A stretch of 64,000 nt of DNA from Prorocentrum cordatum (GCA_963575745.1 CAUYUJ010001693.1:34072-98071); one strand, 5' to 3'; counted from the first letter of the stretch, positions 1 to 11,613 are shown. Program-made: numbers and translations. Notes: generated from the sequence alone by a model not told the origin.

Positions 1-1800
1 TTGACATTGGAGGTATTCAAACAGTCCCAGATCAAGCGTTTAAGAGAGCATCCCCGAGTGCAAGAGGTGAAGGTCGACATGTGCCAGGTCAACCTACGAC
101 GCCAGCAGTCTAACGGAATGGTCAAGAAGCCGACGAAGCTCTTGGTCTCGAATGACTCCTACGTCAAGCGGCTGAGCAGGCAATGTGACGGACGTCACCA
201 GCATCGCCAACTGGAAGGAGCTCACTACACACGCAAGGCAGGAGGATCTACCAGAGAGTTCGCAAAGGCAGTCTTGCAAGCATACCAGCGCAGCAACATG
301 ACCTACATGATGGAGAACGGAGTCTACGCGACTGGCGACTTGATGGATCTTATGGGTTGCGAATCGGACGATTGGTTCTACTACGAGAACGTGGGTGACT
401 TTACCGAGATACCGGTCAAATTGCCAGATAGACCTGACTGGAGCCGCGTAGGCAGAAGAAGGGTCGTAGACCTCGGGGCCGACACGGTGGTGCAGGACTT
501 CAAGAAGGCCGATATCACCACGGATTTGATCAAGCCGAAGTTGGATCGCACGGCCAAGCTGAATATGCAGCTATGGTACAAACCAGAACCAGTTGCACAT
601 AACATCGGAGCCAAGGCCATCCAGTTTGGACCTGGAAGTTCAGAGTGCTCAAGCAAGGACCTCGCAGCTCTACGACAACTTCACCAGAACTTGGGCCACC
701 CCAGTTACGAGGATCTTGCTAGATCGTTGAGATTTTCAGGATGCAGACCAGAGGTAGTGAAGGCTGCGAAGTCACTGCGATGCGCGACGTGCATGAGCAA
801 GGTTCGGAAGAAGATTGCGAGACCAGCTAGACTTTCCCACGCAGCCGACTTCAATGAACATATTGGTTTGGATTGTTTTACGATCAAGGATGTGAATGGC
901 CAGTCATGGGATTTCTTGTCGGTGGTGGATTTAGGTGCGACGTTTCACGTGGTGGGCATGATTGAAAGTCATCATTCGGAAGTCTTGGTTGAGGTGTTCA
1001 CTCAGATATGGACCAGCTGGGCCGGACCACCAGCAAGTGCAGTCGTGGACTTGGAGCGTGGATTTGGTTCGGTATTTCAAGATATGCTTGATAAGTTCCA
1101 TTGTGTGGTCGTCCCAGTGGCCGGTCAGGCAGCGCGGCAACACGGGCGGACTGAACGCCAAGGAGGCTGGTGGAAGGAGTTGGCCGGGAGGACCATTTCG
1201 CACACCTCGGCCTCAGGTGAGTCCGACATGCGCATCATCGCTTCCGTGGTCCGTCAGTGTGGTTTCAGTCCAGAACAGTGGGTTTTCGGCAAGAGCGCGC
1301 GACTACCAGCTGATCTAGTGGACGGAGCTCACCATGACGCAGCGCCTGCAGGAGCCGAACTACAACCGATGGAACGACAGCTGAAGATGCGGACCGCCGC
1401 CCGCAAGGCTTTCATGGAGATGCAGAACGATAGTGCGTTACGCAAGGCACTACTGGGCCGTGCTCGTGTACATCCCCATCCACTTGAGCAAGGTGATCTT
1501 TGTTTCTACTACCGCCAGCTCAAGAAGGGCTCGATCAAGAAGGGCACCTGGTTGGGACCAGCCGGGATCGTTGGGAAACAAGGCCAGAACTATTGGATAT
1601 CGCACGGTGGTTTCACAAAGCTCGTAGCTCCAGAACGCATTCGGCCAGTCACTACTGAAGAAGTCTGGTGGCCGGGAATAGACGATCCGCATGGGGGGGC
1701 CCTCGACCAGCTTCAGCGCCTAAGTCGCGACACAGACGCCAGCGCCGACATGGAGTGCGGAGATCTTCGAGGAGACCAACCACCACCAGCAGCAGAATAA
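1..1800 (+). CDS. Ty1/Copia retrotransposon polyprotein, integrase part (partial, 5' end outside window)
   Basis: Open from the first base, so the gag/protease part lies outside. A GAG-pre-integrase zinc-binding segment (HHCC: LHQNLGHP at about residues 228-235, then CATC near 262) precedes a DDE integrase core. The catalytic acids fit Asp in HIGLDCF (about 288), Asp in AVVDLERGF (about 345) and Glu in HGRTERQGGWW (about 384). The enzyme would insert element cDNA into chromosomes. The frame ends in tandem TAA TAA at 1798-1803, and the RT domain follows in another frame, so this copy is either frameshifted or expressed as two products. Copia assignment rests on the integrase-before-RT order. 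Confidence 0.85.
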   Translation: MTLEVFKQSQIKRLREHPRVQEVKVDMCQVNLRRQQSNGMVKKPTKLLVSNDSYVKRLSRQCDGRHQHRQLEGAHYTRKAGGSTREFAKAVLQAYQRSNMTYMMENGVYATGDLMDLMGCESDDWFYYENVGDFTEIPVKLPDRPDWSRVGRRRVVDLGADTVVQDFKKADITTDLIKPKLDRTAKLNMQLWYKPEPVAHNIGAKAIQFGPGSSECSSKDLAALRQLHQNLGHPSYEDLARSLRFSGCRPEVVKAAKSLRCATCMSKVRKKIARPARLSHAADFNEHIGLDCFTIKDVNGQSWDFLSVVDLGATFHVVGMIESHHSEVLVEVFTQIWTSWAGPPASAVVDLERGFGSVFQDMLDKFHCVVVPVAGQAARQHGRTERQGGWWKELAGRTISHTSASGESDMRIIASVVRQCGFSPEQWVFGKSARLPADLVDGAHHDAAPAGAELQPMERQLKMRTAARKAFMEMQNDSALRKALLGRARVHPHPLEQGDLCFYYRQLKKGSIKKGTWLGPAGIVGKQGQNYWISHGGFTKLVAPERIRPVTTEEVWWPGIDDPHGGALDQLQRLSRDTDASADMECGDLRGDQPPPAAE

Positions 1801-1979
1801 TAACAAGCTGTGGAGATGGAGGCGGACTCTGCAGGAGCTCCCGCCGAGGATGCGTCAGGAGTTCGTGATGATGTTGAGCTCTCACCTGCAGAGGAGCTTC
1901 CATCTGGTCAAGCTGACGCAACCCCATCATCGCCTACCCCGATTTCAACACAGACGCCCGGACTATACATAACAACCCT

Positions 1980-4106
1980 GTGCCCAACTACGACGACTGG
2001 AACCGCGAGGGGTTTCAGCGACGCCGAGCAGTTTACAGTCCCCTCGATGACGTACCGCATTGCATCCGAGGGAGTCCACAACAAGAAGAAGCTGCCCACC
2101 GCATCGCTGGACGACAAGCCGCTCGGCAAGCGGGGCAGCCTTACATCGTCAGCATCGCCGACGACAGTGACCAGGGTAGTACCACCAACTCCAGCTTCGC
2201 AGTAATGCTTCGTGGAGCTCGAGCTCAGAGCGGGAGGCTAAGAAAGAAGCTTCAAGACAAAGAGATTGCTTGGAAGGACATCCCCGAGGAACACAAGGCA
2301 CTCTACCGAAAGGCCATCGCCGAGCACTGGGGGGAATGGAAGAAGTTTGGTTCCGTGGAGGCGCTTTCACTGGGGGAATCTCAACAAGCCCGAACCGAGA
2401 ATGACAGCAACCGCTTCCTGCCGTCTCGCTTCGTGTTCCGTGACAAGAATGCCAATATCCGCACGGAAGCCAACCCCGTGCCGGTGAAGGCCAAGGCTCG
2501 ACTATGTGCTGGAGGACATCGTGATCCAGATCTACAGACAGGAGCTCTACGGACATACGCTCCTACGGTGACGCGAACCAGTTCGCTACTATTCTTTATC
2601 ATGGCGGCGCGTTTCGACTGGAGCCCAGTGTGTGCCGACATCATGTCCGCGTTCATGCAGGGAGAAGAGCAGCCCAGAGACAAGCCTCTTTTCATGGAGC
2701 AGCCGCCCCAAGGTCTACCAGGACTTCAACCAGGACAAGTATTACGTATCGTCAAGGGTATTTTTGGACTGGCGACCGCCCCACGACAGTGGTGGGCTAC
2801 TCTCAAGAACGCACTGCTGAAGGTTGAGCTCGTGAGCAAGGATGGCCACAAGTTCCACTTCGTTCATAGCTTGGTGGATCCAGCTTTATTTGTGGGACAT
2901 GGTTCAGACGGAACTCTGCAAGCTATTGTATGTGTTCACGTGGATGATTTACTGATCGCTTCCAGTACTCAAGCCAGCTATGACATAATCAAGAAGTTGT
3001 TTCCGTCCGGAGGTTGGCAAGGGCTAGATTTCACCTTTTGCGTTATGGATGTTGTCCGGCGTCCAGACGGAGCGATTCGAATGAGCCAGTCAGTATTCGC
3101 CGAGAAGCTAGAACCGCTTGAGTTAACCAAGGAGCGCAAACGAGATCTAGGATGCCCTGCCGCGGAGATCGAGATCGCCGAGAACCGGAGCTTGACTGGC
3201 AGTTTGGGTTGGCTCGCTACGCAGACCCGACCAGACCTAGCTGCAGGAGTTTCGATGGCTCAGAGAGTACAGAACTCACCGACGGTGGCCGACCTGATCG
3301 AGACGAATCGCATCGTGTCCGAGGCCAAGCGCTACAACGAGACCGCCATCACAATTCCGAAGTTGCAGGACGAGCTCTGCATTCTGGTGTTTCATGACGC
3401 TGCGTGGACCAACGTGGACGAACCAAACGACAAGGTAGCCGGCGCCGCCTGGTGGCGCCGACGTCGCATGCGCACCGCCGACGCTTCGGATGCCCCGAAG
3501 AGGCTCAAGGCTAAGAGCCAGGCGGGAGTTCTATTATTCGCGGCCGAAAGAAGGATCATCCAGGACGGAGAAGGCAAGGCAGCTTTGGTTTACTGGAGGT
3601 CAGCTACGATTCGCAGGGTATGCCGAAGCACCTTTGCAGCAGGGACTATGAGTGCAGTGGATGCTATGGGAGCAGCCAATGTTATGCGTGCTTCAGTTCT
3701 TAATATTTTATTTCCGACGAGGAGTATCGACAGCATCGATCCTACCCTATGCCCGATTCAGTGTGTGACGGACTGTGCTTCTTTATATGATACAATTCAC
3801 CGAGAAGGAGCTGTTAAACTTCCAGCTGAGCGTAGATGGGTTTTGGATTTGATCGGACTACGAGAACTCATGGAGGACAAGATTGTGGAAGAAGTAGCCG
3901 CAGCTACTAAATCCAAGTTGCCTTTGGCTTGGTGTCCTACTAAATATATGTTAGCCGATGCGCTAACTAAACGAATGGATGGATCGCAGATCAGGAAGTC
4001 GATGGATGGAGTTATGATGTATCATCAAGACACCCCGCCTAAGAGCGACCACGACTCGAATGCGATGCTGAGTGCGTGGGCGACCGACTGGGAGTACATG
4101 GTTTGA
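1980..4106 (+). CDS. Ty1/Copia retrotransposon reverse transcriptase and RNase H
   Basis: Continuation of the Copia polyprotein in a different frame; the start is a frame entry point, not a convincing initiation codon, and real homology probably begins near 2,200. An RVT_2-type reverse transcriptase is clear: thumb/finger segment with KARLCAGG (about residue 168) and ADIMSAFMQ (about 220), then motif C as VHVDDLL (about 323). Copia RNase H follows, with HDAAW near residue 475 and the terminal WCPTKYMLADALTK block near 655. The 1804-1979 linker stays open in the integrase frame after the double stop, so one indel between about 1,960 and 2,200 would join the frames. Neither LTR could be identified. 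Confidence 0.85.
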   Translation: MPNYDDWNREGFQRRRAVYSPLDDVPHCIRGSPQQEEAAHRIAGRQAARQAGQPYIVSIADDSDQGSTTNSSFAVMLRGARAQSGRLRKKLQDKEIAWKDIPEEHKALYRKAIAEHWGEWKKFGSVEALSLGESQQARTENDSNRFLPSRFVFRDKNANIRTEANPVPVKAKARLCAGGHRDPDLQTGALRTYAPTVTRTSSLLFFIMAARFDWSPVCADIMSAFMQGEEQPRDKPLFMEQPPQGLPGLQPGQVLRIVKGIFGLATAPRQWWATLKNALLKVELVSKDGHKFHFVHSLVDPALFVGHGSDGTLQAIVCVHVDDLLIASSTQASYDIIKKLFPSGGWQGLDFTFCVMDVVRRPDGAIRMSQSVFAEKLEPLELTKERKRDLGCPAAEIEIAENRSLTGSLGWLATQTRPDLAAGVSMAQRVQNSPTVADLIETNRIVSEAKRYNETAITIPKLQDELCILVFHDAAWTNVDEPNDKVAGAAWWRRRRMRTADASDAPKRLKAKSQAGVLLFAAERRIIQDGEGKAALVYWRSATIRRVCRSTFAAGTMSAVDAMGAANVMRASVLNILFPTRSIDSIDPTLCPIQCVTDCASLYDTIHREGAVKLPAERRWVLDLIGLRELMEDKIVEEVAAATKSKLPLAWCPTKYMLADALTKRMDGSQIRKSMDGVMMYHQDTPPKSDHDSNAMLSAWATDWEYMV

Positions 4107-4716
4107 GGTATTTCTGCAAGTGGAGAGTTTGTGTTAACGTGAGCATACTATGCCTTTTCCATATTACGCAGCCCATCGGCTGCCTGCTTATTTTGCCTTG
4201 GCAAACTGTTTGCACTGCTGTCTGCTGTTTTTGAAACGGTGGATTTCGCCCACTGGGGGACCTGGGAGTTTTGATTTTTAGCACGCTGCCGTGCACTCCG
4301 TGTTTGTGCTTCTTGATCGACAAGGGGCAACATAATTTTAGAACCAGTGTGAAAGCGAGAGTGCTGGATAGCCCAGCGTTTGCCCCCTCGTCTCACTTGT
4401 TTCCTATCCGTAAACATTGCGGCTCCCAGGGCCCTTGAGTCTCAGGCGACACACGGAAAACATCAGCGCCTATCTCAGGAATAGCACCTTCACAGGGGGG
4501 GGGGGGGGGGCTCCGCCCTCCACCTGCGCGAAGGAGGGCGGCAAAAACAGCCGCGATCTGTTTCATGGGGAGGGGTGCGCGGACCCGGGCCGATCGGCAA
4601 AACAAGGCATGAGAAAACGACAGCCTCTGGCCACGCGCAAGGACTCAGACCCCCCAGGATTGGCGGTGGACAAACTCCCCTTTCTGTAAACCTCCCTTTA
4701 GTGCAAACGGCCCAAG
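4107..4716. other. Copia 3' flank / possible LTR, no gene seen
   Basis: No coding signal. This should hold the polypurine tract and 3' LTR of the Copia element, but without the 5' LTR no boundary can be set. A run of 16 G lies at 4,495-4,510. Confidence 0.4.
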
Positions 4717-4747
<31 letters not shown>

Positions 4748-4866
4748 CCGCCATCTTCATCATCATCACCATCATCATCATCCGCATCAGCAGCATCATC
4801 GTTTTCATCATAATCATCAGAATCAGCATCAGCATCAGCATCATCAGCAGCATCATCATCATCAGA
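4717..4866 (+). repeat. (CAT)n trinucleotide microsatellite
   Basis: About 150 bp of CAT/CAG-type triplets with few interruptions. It opens frames reading poly-His on plus and poly-Asp on minus, which are not taken as genes. Confidence 0.9.
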
Positions 4867-5640
4867 ACGCCTCGATCGTAGAGCCACGAAAGACGACGGC
4901 TGCGACTACGACGACGACGGCAGCGCGGGCGCAGACGACATCGACGACGACGACGACGAGGAAGACGACAGCGAGGGACGCAGACGACAACGAGTACATC
5001 GACGACTGCGGCGTTTACGACGACGAGGATTGCTTTGAAAGCGTATGCTACGAACCAGCGTCGGGGTAGCCGCGCCCCCCAGATGAGCTCGAGCGCCCAA
5101 CATGGGCGTTGTGAACGCATCTTCTCAAGAGCCAGCGCCAGGGTAGCCGTGACCCCCCAGGATAATTCGCGTCCACAGTTGGACCGAACAGACCGAGAAA
5201 ACCACCTCGTGCCTCGAACGTTGAGCAACCGATGCGACGACGACAGCGAAGACGAAGAACGAACGACTACATCGACGGCTGCGGCGATTACGACGAGGAG
5301 GATTGCCACGAAAACGTATCCTACGAACCAAAGCTGGGGAAGCCGTGACTCCCCATATTAGCTGAAACGCCCAGGATGGGAAAGGAGAACACATCTTTTT
5401 AAGAGCCAGCGCCGGGGTAGCCGTGACCCCCACAGGGTAGCTGGCGTCCAGAATGGATATGGGAAGACCGAGTGAACCACTCGAGCCTCGATCGTCGAGC
5501 CACGATAGACGACGGCTGCGACTGCGACAACGACGACAGCGTGGGCGCAGGCGACAACGACGACGACGACGACGAGGAAGACGACAGCGAGGACGCAGAC
5601 GACAGCGACTACAGCGACGACTACGCGACGGCCCTCAACC
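4867..5640 (+). repeat. Imperfect repeat of about 275 bp with GAC-rich segments
   Basis: Segments at 5,028-5,160 and 5,302-5,435 match with an offset of 274 bases. The GAC-rich block near 4,893-5,005 returns near 5,512-5,620. At least two units and a partial third alternate a GAC/CGA triplet tract with a conserved block containing GGGTAGCCGTGACCCCC. The acidic ORFs across it are repeat translations. Confidence 0.7.
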
Positions 5641-5971
5641 CCGCGCCGTCGGCAGTCCACCCACAGCGTCCACGGGGGGTCGCAGTCAGGAAGACCCCAG
5701 TAGGCGGAGTGGGGTCCTCGGCCGTACCTGCGGCCGCATCCCCAGAAGGCAGCCTCCACGCCGCCGAGGAAGATCCGCCCCACGGCACCGTCTTTCATGA
5801 CGCACTCCTCCAGGCCGAAGGGTAGGCAGGATAGACGGGAGGAGGCCGAAGGGAAGGAGGGGAAGCAGCAGCAGCCGCAGCAAGACGAAGAGGACGAGAA
5901 GCAGAGGAAGAGAGGGGGGCGAGAAGCTGGAGTGGGAGGGGCCGACGTAGGAGGAGCAATAACAAGGCGAA

Positions 5972-6530
5972 TGTGTTTGCTTGCCGCGACCTCGGACGAG
6001 AAGAGGTGGCACGAACGTGCCCCGGCATTTCGGTCGGCCGAGTTTCGGGGGCGCGAACGGGCCCTGGCCACGACCTGGGACCACCAGAGGGGGCACGAAC
6101 GTGCCCCAGCAGTTCGGTCGGCCGAGGTGCTGGGACACGAACGTGTCCTCGCCACGACCTCGGACAACAAGAGGGGGCACGAACGTGCCCCAGCATGTCG
6201 GTCGGCCGAGTTGCGGGGGCGCGAACGCGCTCCGGCCCCGACCGCGGACCACCAGAGGGGGCAAGAACGTGCCCCAGCATTTCGGTCGGCCGAGTTGCGG
6301 GGGCACGAACGCGCCCTGGCCACGAGGGACCGCCAGAGGGGCACGAACGTGACCCAGCATTTGGGTCGGCCGAGTTGCGGGAACACGAACGTGCCAGCAT
6401 TTCCGTCGGCCCAGTTGCTGACACGAACGTGTCCTGGCCACGACCTCGGACAAAAATAAGGGGCACGTACGTGCCCCAGCACGTCGGTCGGCCGAGTCGC
6501 GGGGACACGGACGTGCGCCGGCCTCGGCCT
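5972..6530 (+). repeat. 84-bp tandem repeat with an internal hairpin
   Basis: The landmark CGGTCGGCCGAG recurs at 6031, 6115, 6199 and 6283 (84-base period), then in variant form near 6363, 6402 and 6483. Most units carry GGGGCAC-GAAC-GTGCCCC, a 7-bp stem with a GAAC loop. The period is a multiple of three and nearly stop-free, so several frames are open on both strands; none is called a gene. Confidence 0.85.
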
Positions 6531-7613
6531 CGGACCACGAATGCGGGGCCAAGGAGGCCGCGAAACCCCAAGCGAAACCTGACCACCCTCTGATTCCTCC
6601 ACCCTCAGTTTCCTCCCCCCTATGTTTTCGCCATCCTCTGTTTCCTCCTTCCTGTGTTTCCTGGGAATGTGCTGTAGGTGGGTCTTCCGATAGGCCCGAG
6701 GTGTCCAGCGCCATGGTGGCTGGGCGGAGGGAGTTGTAGAACTCCGACACCACAGAGGTGCCGCCCCGCCAACGCCGCGGGTCGTCCGCCAACCAATCCT
6801 CCACGAGGACCCTGCCGAAGGCCCGCCGTCGAAACCAATCTCAAAGAAACGCGCCCCATCGGGCCTGGGCCGCCGAGACGGCCCAGCCCGCGCCGCCGAA
6901 ACGATCCCTACCCCGAAGTGCCCGTTTCAGCTTGTCCTCGCTGCCGATACGGACACATGGGTGGGCGTGCTTCCCTGAGTTTCGTTCCGAAGGTGGGCCT
7001 GCCCCACGGCCCCGCAGGCGCGAACTCGGCGAGGCCGCGCTCGACGTCGGACGGCGGCGAGCCGTGGCCAGCCCGCTCCGCAGCGGCAGCCACGGCCTCC
7101 ACCGCCCTCGGGGGCACCTCCCGCGGGCGGGCCTGGGCCGCCGAAGCGGCCCAGCCCCCGTCGATTGGCCGCCGCGGGGCGAGCTCTTCCGCCGAAGCGG
7201 CCGAGCCCCCCGAGGGCGCTTGCCCCGGCCGCGGCTGCGGGAACCCGCCTCCCGCGGCATGCAGGCCGACACGGCCCACCTGCGGGCCCAGGTGAGGGCA
7301 TCTGGGCAGCCTCCGCTCGGAGTCCGCCCTCGCCTTTGAACCGCAGCGGTTAGAGGCGCTGAGGCGATCTCGTTCTAGACGGCCTGCTTGCGCAGGCCAC
7401 CTCGCAGGGCGCATCGCAGCGCGGGCGCACCCTTGCTGGTTCCCCCATCCCTGGTCCTTCCAAGCGCCACTAAGTGCGATCGACGCGATAGGCTCGTTAC
7501 TGGGCGCCGAAGACCACCAATTATCCCAACCGCAAGTGCAACAATGGCTCACTCCTGCAAGGATGTGCGCGTAGACGGAGGCCCCCCCAGGAGCCGCGAG
7601 GTTTCGACGGTGA
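6531..7613. other. GC-rich anonymous region with weak coding-like remnants
   Basis: Minus-strand reading near 6,690-6,810 (about 45 residues beginning MEDWLADDPRRW) and near 6,910-7,270 has a protein-like composition, but it merges into repeat translation and shows no domain. A motif of alternating GGCCTGGGCCGCCGA segments occurs near 6,860 and 7,130. Possibly decayed coding sequence; no function is offered. Confidence 0.3.
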
Positions 7614-7620
7614 GTGTGCA

Positions 7621-7669
<49 letters not shown>

Positions 7670-7898
7670 GTGTAGGTGTATGTGTATGTGTTTGTGTATG
7701 TTCGTGTGTAAGTGTGTATGTGCGTATGTGTATGTGTATGTGTGTATGTATGTGTGTATGTGTCTGCTTGTGTGTGTGTATGTATGTGTATATGTGTATA
7801 TGTGTATGTGTGTATGTTTGTGTGTATGTGTGTATGTGTGTATGTGTATGGGTGTATGTGTGTCTGTGTGTCTGCGTGTCTGTGTGTATGTGTGTGGC

Positions 7899-7931
<33 letters not shown>

Positions 7932-8022
7932 GTCTGTGTAGGTGTGTCTGTGTGTCTGTGTGTCTGTGTGTCTGGCTGTGCGTCTGTGTGCATGTGTGCA
8001 TGCGTGTCTGTGTGTCTGTCTG
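7614..8022 (+). repeat. (TG)n / (TATG)n microsatellite
   Basis: About 400 bp of TGTATG and TGTG repeats, later TGTC. Long open frames (Cys-Met or Cys-Val plus, Thr-His minus) run through it and were discarded. Confidence 0.92.
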
Positions 8023-8029
8023 CAACGTT

Positions 8030-8400
8030 CTTTTTCCTCCTCCTCCACGCCCCCCGCCCCCCTCCTCCTGTTCGTCCTCAGTCTCCTCCTCCGCCGCGCT
8101 AGCAGCAGTCATGTCCCATGCTTTTCCTGCTGCCGCCGCTTGCGCTGCTGCTCGTGCTGCTCCTCCTCCCCCTCCTTATCATTCTCTGCGCCTCGTCGTC
8201 CTCCCCCCCCTCCTCCTCCGCCTCCTCCCCCTCCCTCTGCGGCCCCTTCGCCACTTCCTCGACCGCTCCGCCCCCCCCCCCCCCCTCCACGCTCTACATC
8301 CGCGTCCTCTTCCACCTCCTCTTCCTCGCCCACCTCCTCCTCCTCCTCCTCCTCGCCCTTCTTCTCCTCCTGCTCCTTTCCTGCCCTTTCCCCAGGCCTC
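8030..8400 (+). repeat. CTC/CCT-rich polypyrimidine tract
   Basis: Nearly pure pyrimidine stretch, mostly CTC triplets, directly after the TG array. Confidence 0.8.
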
Positions 8401-8633
8401 CGTCTCAAACAATTTTGGCTAGAGCGCCGTCTGATGCCGGTTTTCGGCGGCCGCGGCTGACCAGCGGCGCTGGCACCAGCTGGCGGCGCCAAGGGCGCCG
8501 CTGAAGGAACGCAGACTCCCTGCGCCCAAGGCCTTCTGGCCGGGGCGCGGGCGCCCGCGGTCCAGGCGGCGTTCCCGCCGAGGCCGACGCCGCCGAAACG
8601 GCTGTCTGCTGGGCGTGGGTAGCGACGGGCGCC

Positions 8634-9281
8634 TCATAAGGGGCCGACGGCCGTCTCCACGGTTGCCGAAACAACCGCTGTCGCCAGCAATGGCGCCGAC
8701 AGCGCGGTCTGAGAAGCACGCGCGGCCGCCGCCGCGACTAGGGGCCTCTGCCCCAGGGCGCTGCTGGCCAGCGGCACCAGAGGTAAGTCCACGCACGTCG
8801 CCGGCCGCGGCATTCGCTTGACAGCTTCGCGAAACCATGCGCGCAGCGGCCGCGGGTCGGGCGGCGTCTGCTTCGGCGGGGCCGCCAATCTATTCACGAG
8901 CGTCGCGAAAGAAGCGCCTGTGTGGCGGCGATTGGCTCCGAGGCGCGTCGCGTCACCGATGGCGCACCACTCGATGAGCGGTCTCCACGCTCCCTCAATC
9001 TGCCGCGGCGGCGGCGCCAGTAGGCCCAGTCTGGTAAGCGCCCGTATGCGTGCTTTCACGAACTCCTTCCCCAACGCGTTATTGCCCTCGCAAAAATCCG
9101 CCGCTGTCGTGCGCTCTGGGATCAAGGCCGCCGCTTCCAAGCGCCCCTTCAGCTCCTTTCTGGCGTTCCTGAGCTGGACTCTGGTTTCTGCCGCAGCGGC
9201 TACGGTTTGCTTGTAGCGTTGCTCGGCGACCCGCCGACGTGCATTTTGCACCATCACGGCGTCGCGCCGCTTCTTCATCAT
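8634..9281 (-). CDS. Hypothetical protein fragment, unrecognised
   Basis: A 215-residue minus-strand frame of ordinary composition in otherwise repetitive DNA. The first 60 residues are basic and helical ([10 protein letters not shown] start), then a mixed region contains [10 protein letters not shown]. The same frame continues upstream to about 9,500 with protein-like sequence, broken by a TAG near 9,300, so this may be the 3' part of a broken gene about 290 residues long. No domain was recognised. It lies just left of the TG array; it may be host-derived or an element cargo gene. Confidence 0.4.
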   Translation of the reverse strand: MMKKRRDAVMVQNARRRVAEQRYKQTVAAAAETRVQLRNARKELKGRLEAAALIPERTTAADFCEGNNALGKEFVKARIRALTRLGLLAPPPRQIEGAWRPLIEWCAIGDATRLGANRRHTGASFATLVNRLAAPPKQTPPDPRPLRAWFREAVKRMPRPATCVDLPLVPLASSALGQRPLVAAAAARASQTALSAPLLATAVVSATVETAVGPL

Positions 9282-9527
9282 GCGGCGTTCGTGGGCCTGC
9301 TACGCCTGCATCACCCGCTCCAAGACGGCGCTGGCCTTGCCATGTTTGCCTGCGCCCGCGGCAATGGCTCGGCCCAAATCGCGGAGCCGCCGCTCGGCCG
9401 CCCATGCGACAGGTTGCATGCGCAATCCTTGCGCTGCTGCGAAGATGCCTTGCACGGAATCTCTATCTTTGCAAAGCTTATGGGCATGATCTAAGCCGCG
9501 GGCCCGCTGGCGCTGGCAGAGAGCGCG
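9282..9527 (-). pseudogene. Probable upstream continuation of the 8,634-9,281 ORF, interrupted by TAG
   Basis: Reading minus in the same frame gives about 70 plausible residues (including [14 protein letters not shown]) before one TAG near 9,300. Either a nonsense mutation or chance openness in GC-rich DNA. Confidence 0.3.
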
Positions 9528-10451
9528 TGCGAGTGTGTCAGTGTGTCAGTGTGTCTGTGTGTCTATGTGTCTGTGTGTCTGTGTGTCTTGGTGTCTGGGT
9601 GTCAGTCTGTCAGTGTGTCCGCGTGTCTGTGTGTCTGTGTGTCTGTGTGTCTGTGCATCTGTGTGTCTGGTTGTTTCTGTGTCTGTGTGTCTGTGTGTTT
9701 GCGTGTCTGTGTGTCCGTGTGTGTGTCCGTGTGGTTGTGTGTCTGCGTGGCCGCGTGTCCGTGTGTCTGTGTGTCTGTGTGTCTGTGTGTCTGTGTGTCT
9801 GTGTGTCTGTGTGTCTGTGTGTCTGTGTGTCTGTGTGTTTTTGTGTTGGTGTGTCTGTGTGTCTGTGTGTTGGTGTCTGTGTTCCGTGTGTCCGTGTGTC
9901 TGTGTGCCTGTGTGTCTGTGTGTTTGTGTGTCTGTGTGTCCGTGTGTCTGTGTGTATGTGTGTCTGTGTTTCTGTGTGTCTGTGTGTGTGTCTGTGTGTC
10001 TGTGTGTCTGTGTGTCTGGGTTTGTGTGTCTGTATGTCCGTGTGTCTTTTGTGTCCGTGTGTCCGTGTCTGTGTGTCTGCATGGCTGTGTGTTTGTGTGT
10101 CCGCGTGTTTGTGTGTGTGAGTATCTGCGTGTCTGGATGTCTGTGTGTCTGTGTGACTGGTTGGCTGTGTGTCTGTGTATCCTTGTGTCTGCGTGTCTGT
10201 GTGTCCGTGTGTCTGCGTGTCCGTCTGTCTGTGTGTCTGTGTGTCTGTCTGCCTGTGGATCTGTCTGTGTTGTCTTTCTGTGCGTCTGTGTGTGTGTCTG
10301 TCTGTCTGTGTGTCTGTGCGCGTGTATTTGCGTGTGTGTGTGTGTGTGCGTGCGTGTGTGTGTGTGTGTGTCAGTGTGTGTGTGTGTGTGTGCGTGCGCG
10401 CGCGGCGCTGGCAGCCCCGTGCTGGCCCCCCCCCGCCCTTCCCCTTTCTCG

Positions 10452-10533
10452 GGCGCTCCGCGAGGGCGGAGTGGTTGGAGTGGAGGGAGGGCCGGCCCCA
10501 AAATGGGGCGGTGCCTCCCCCCTCCGGAGCGCC
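10452..10533 (+). repeat. 82-bp unit with 9-bp inverted termini, copy 1
   Basis: Begins GGCGCTCCG and ends CGGAGCGCC. Internal landmark GGAGGGCCGGCCCC, then a GGGGCGGTGCC segment. TG repeats lie further out on both sides. Confidence 0.8.
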
Positions 10534-11406
10534 GGAAGGGGGTGTGGTGGGTGGGGGGGGGGGGGCTCTGTCTGCCAGTCAGTGTGTCTGTGTGTCTATG
10601 TATCTGTGTGTCTATGTGTCTGTGTGTCTGTGTGTCCGTGTTTTTGTGCGTCTGTGTGTCAGTGTGTCAGTGTGTCTGTGTCTGTGTATTTGTTTGTCTG
10701 TGTGTCTGTGTGTCTGTCTGTCTGGGTGTCTGTGTGTCTGTGTGCCTGTGTGCCTGTGTGCCTGCGTGTCTGTGTGTGCTTGTGTCTGCGTGTCTGTGTG
10801 TTGGTGTGTCTGTGTGTCTGCGTGTCTGTGTGTCTGCGTGTCTGTGTGTCCGTGTGTCTGTGTGTCTGTGTGTCTGTGTGTCTGTGAATCTGGTGCTCTG
10901 TGTGTCTGTGTGCTTGAGTGTCTGTGTGCCTGTGTGTCTGTGTATTTGTGTGTCTGTATGTCTGTGTGTCTGTGTGTCTACGTGTCTGTGTTTCTGTGTG
11001 TCTGTGTGTCTGTGTGTCTGTGTGTCTATGTGTCCGTGTGTCTGTGTGTCTGTGTGTCTTTGTGTCTGTGTGTCTGTGTGTCTGTGTGTCTGTGTGCCTG
11101 TGTCTGTGCGTCTGTGTGTCTGTGTGTCCGTGTGTCTTTTTGGTCTGTATGGCCGTGTGTCTGTCTGTCTGTGTGTGTGTTGTCTGTGTTTCCGTGTGTC
11201 CGTGTGTCTGTGTGTCTGTGTGTCTGTGTCTGTGGGTCTCTGTGTTTGTGTGTCTGTGTGTGTGTGTGTGTCTGTCTGTCTGTGTGTCTGTCTGTCTGTG
11301 TGTCTGTGTGTCTGTGTGTCTGTGTGTCTGGTTGCCTGTGTGTCTGTGTGTCCGTGTGTCTGTGTGTCTGTGTGTCTGTGTGTCTGTGTGTCTGTATGCC
11401 TGTGTG

Positions 11407-11441
<35 letters not shown>

Positions 11442-11466
11442 GTGTCTGGCTGTCTGTGCGTGTGTG

Positions 11467-11533
<67 letters not shown>

Positions 11534-11562
11534 GTCTGTCTGTCGGTCTGTCTGTCTGTCCG

Positions 11563-11613
<51 letters not shown>

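Noticed and set aside
4575-5309. Poly-His and poly-Asp ORFs over CAT and GAC triplets
   Set aside because: Microsatellite translation with no flanking domain.
5686-6804. Minus-strand 372-codon ORF with GRPKCWGTFVPP repeats
   Set aside because: Translation of the 84-bp tandem repeat; only its first 45 codons look protein-like, too little for a call.
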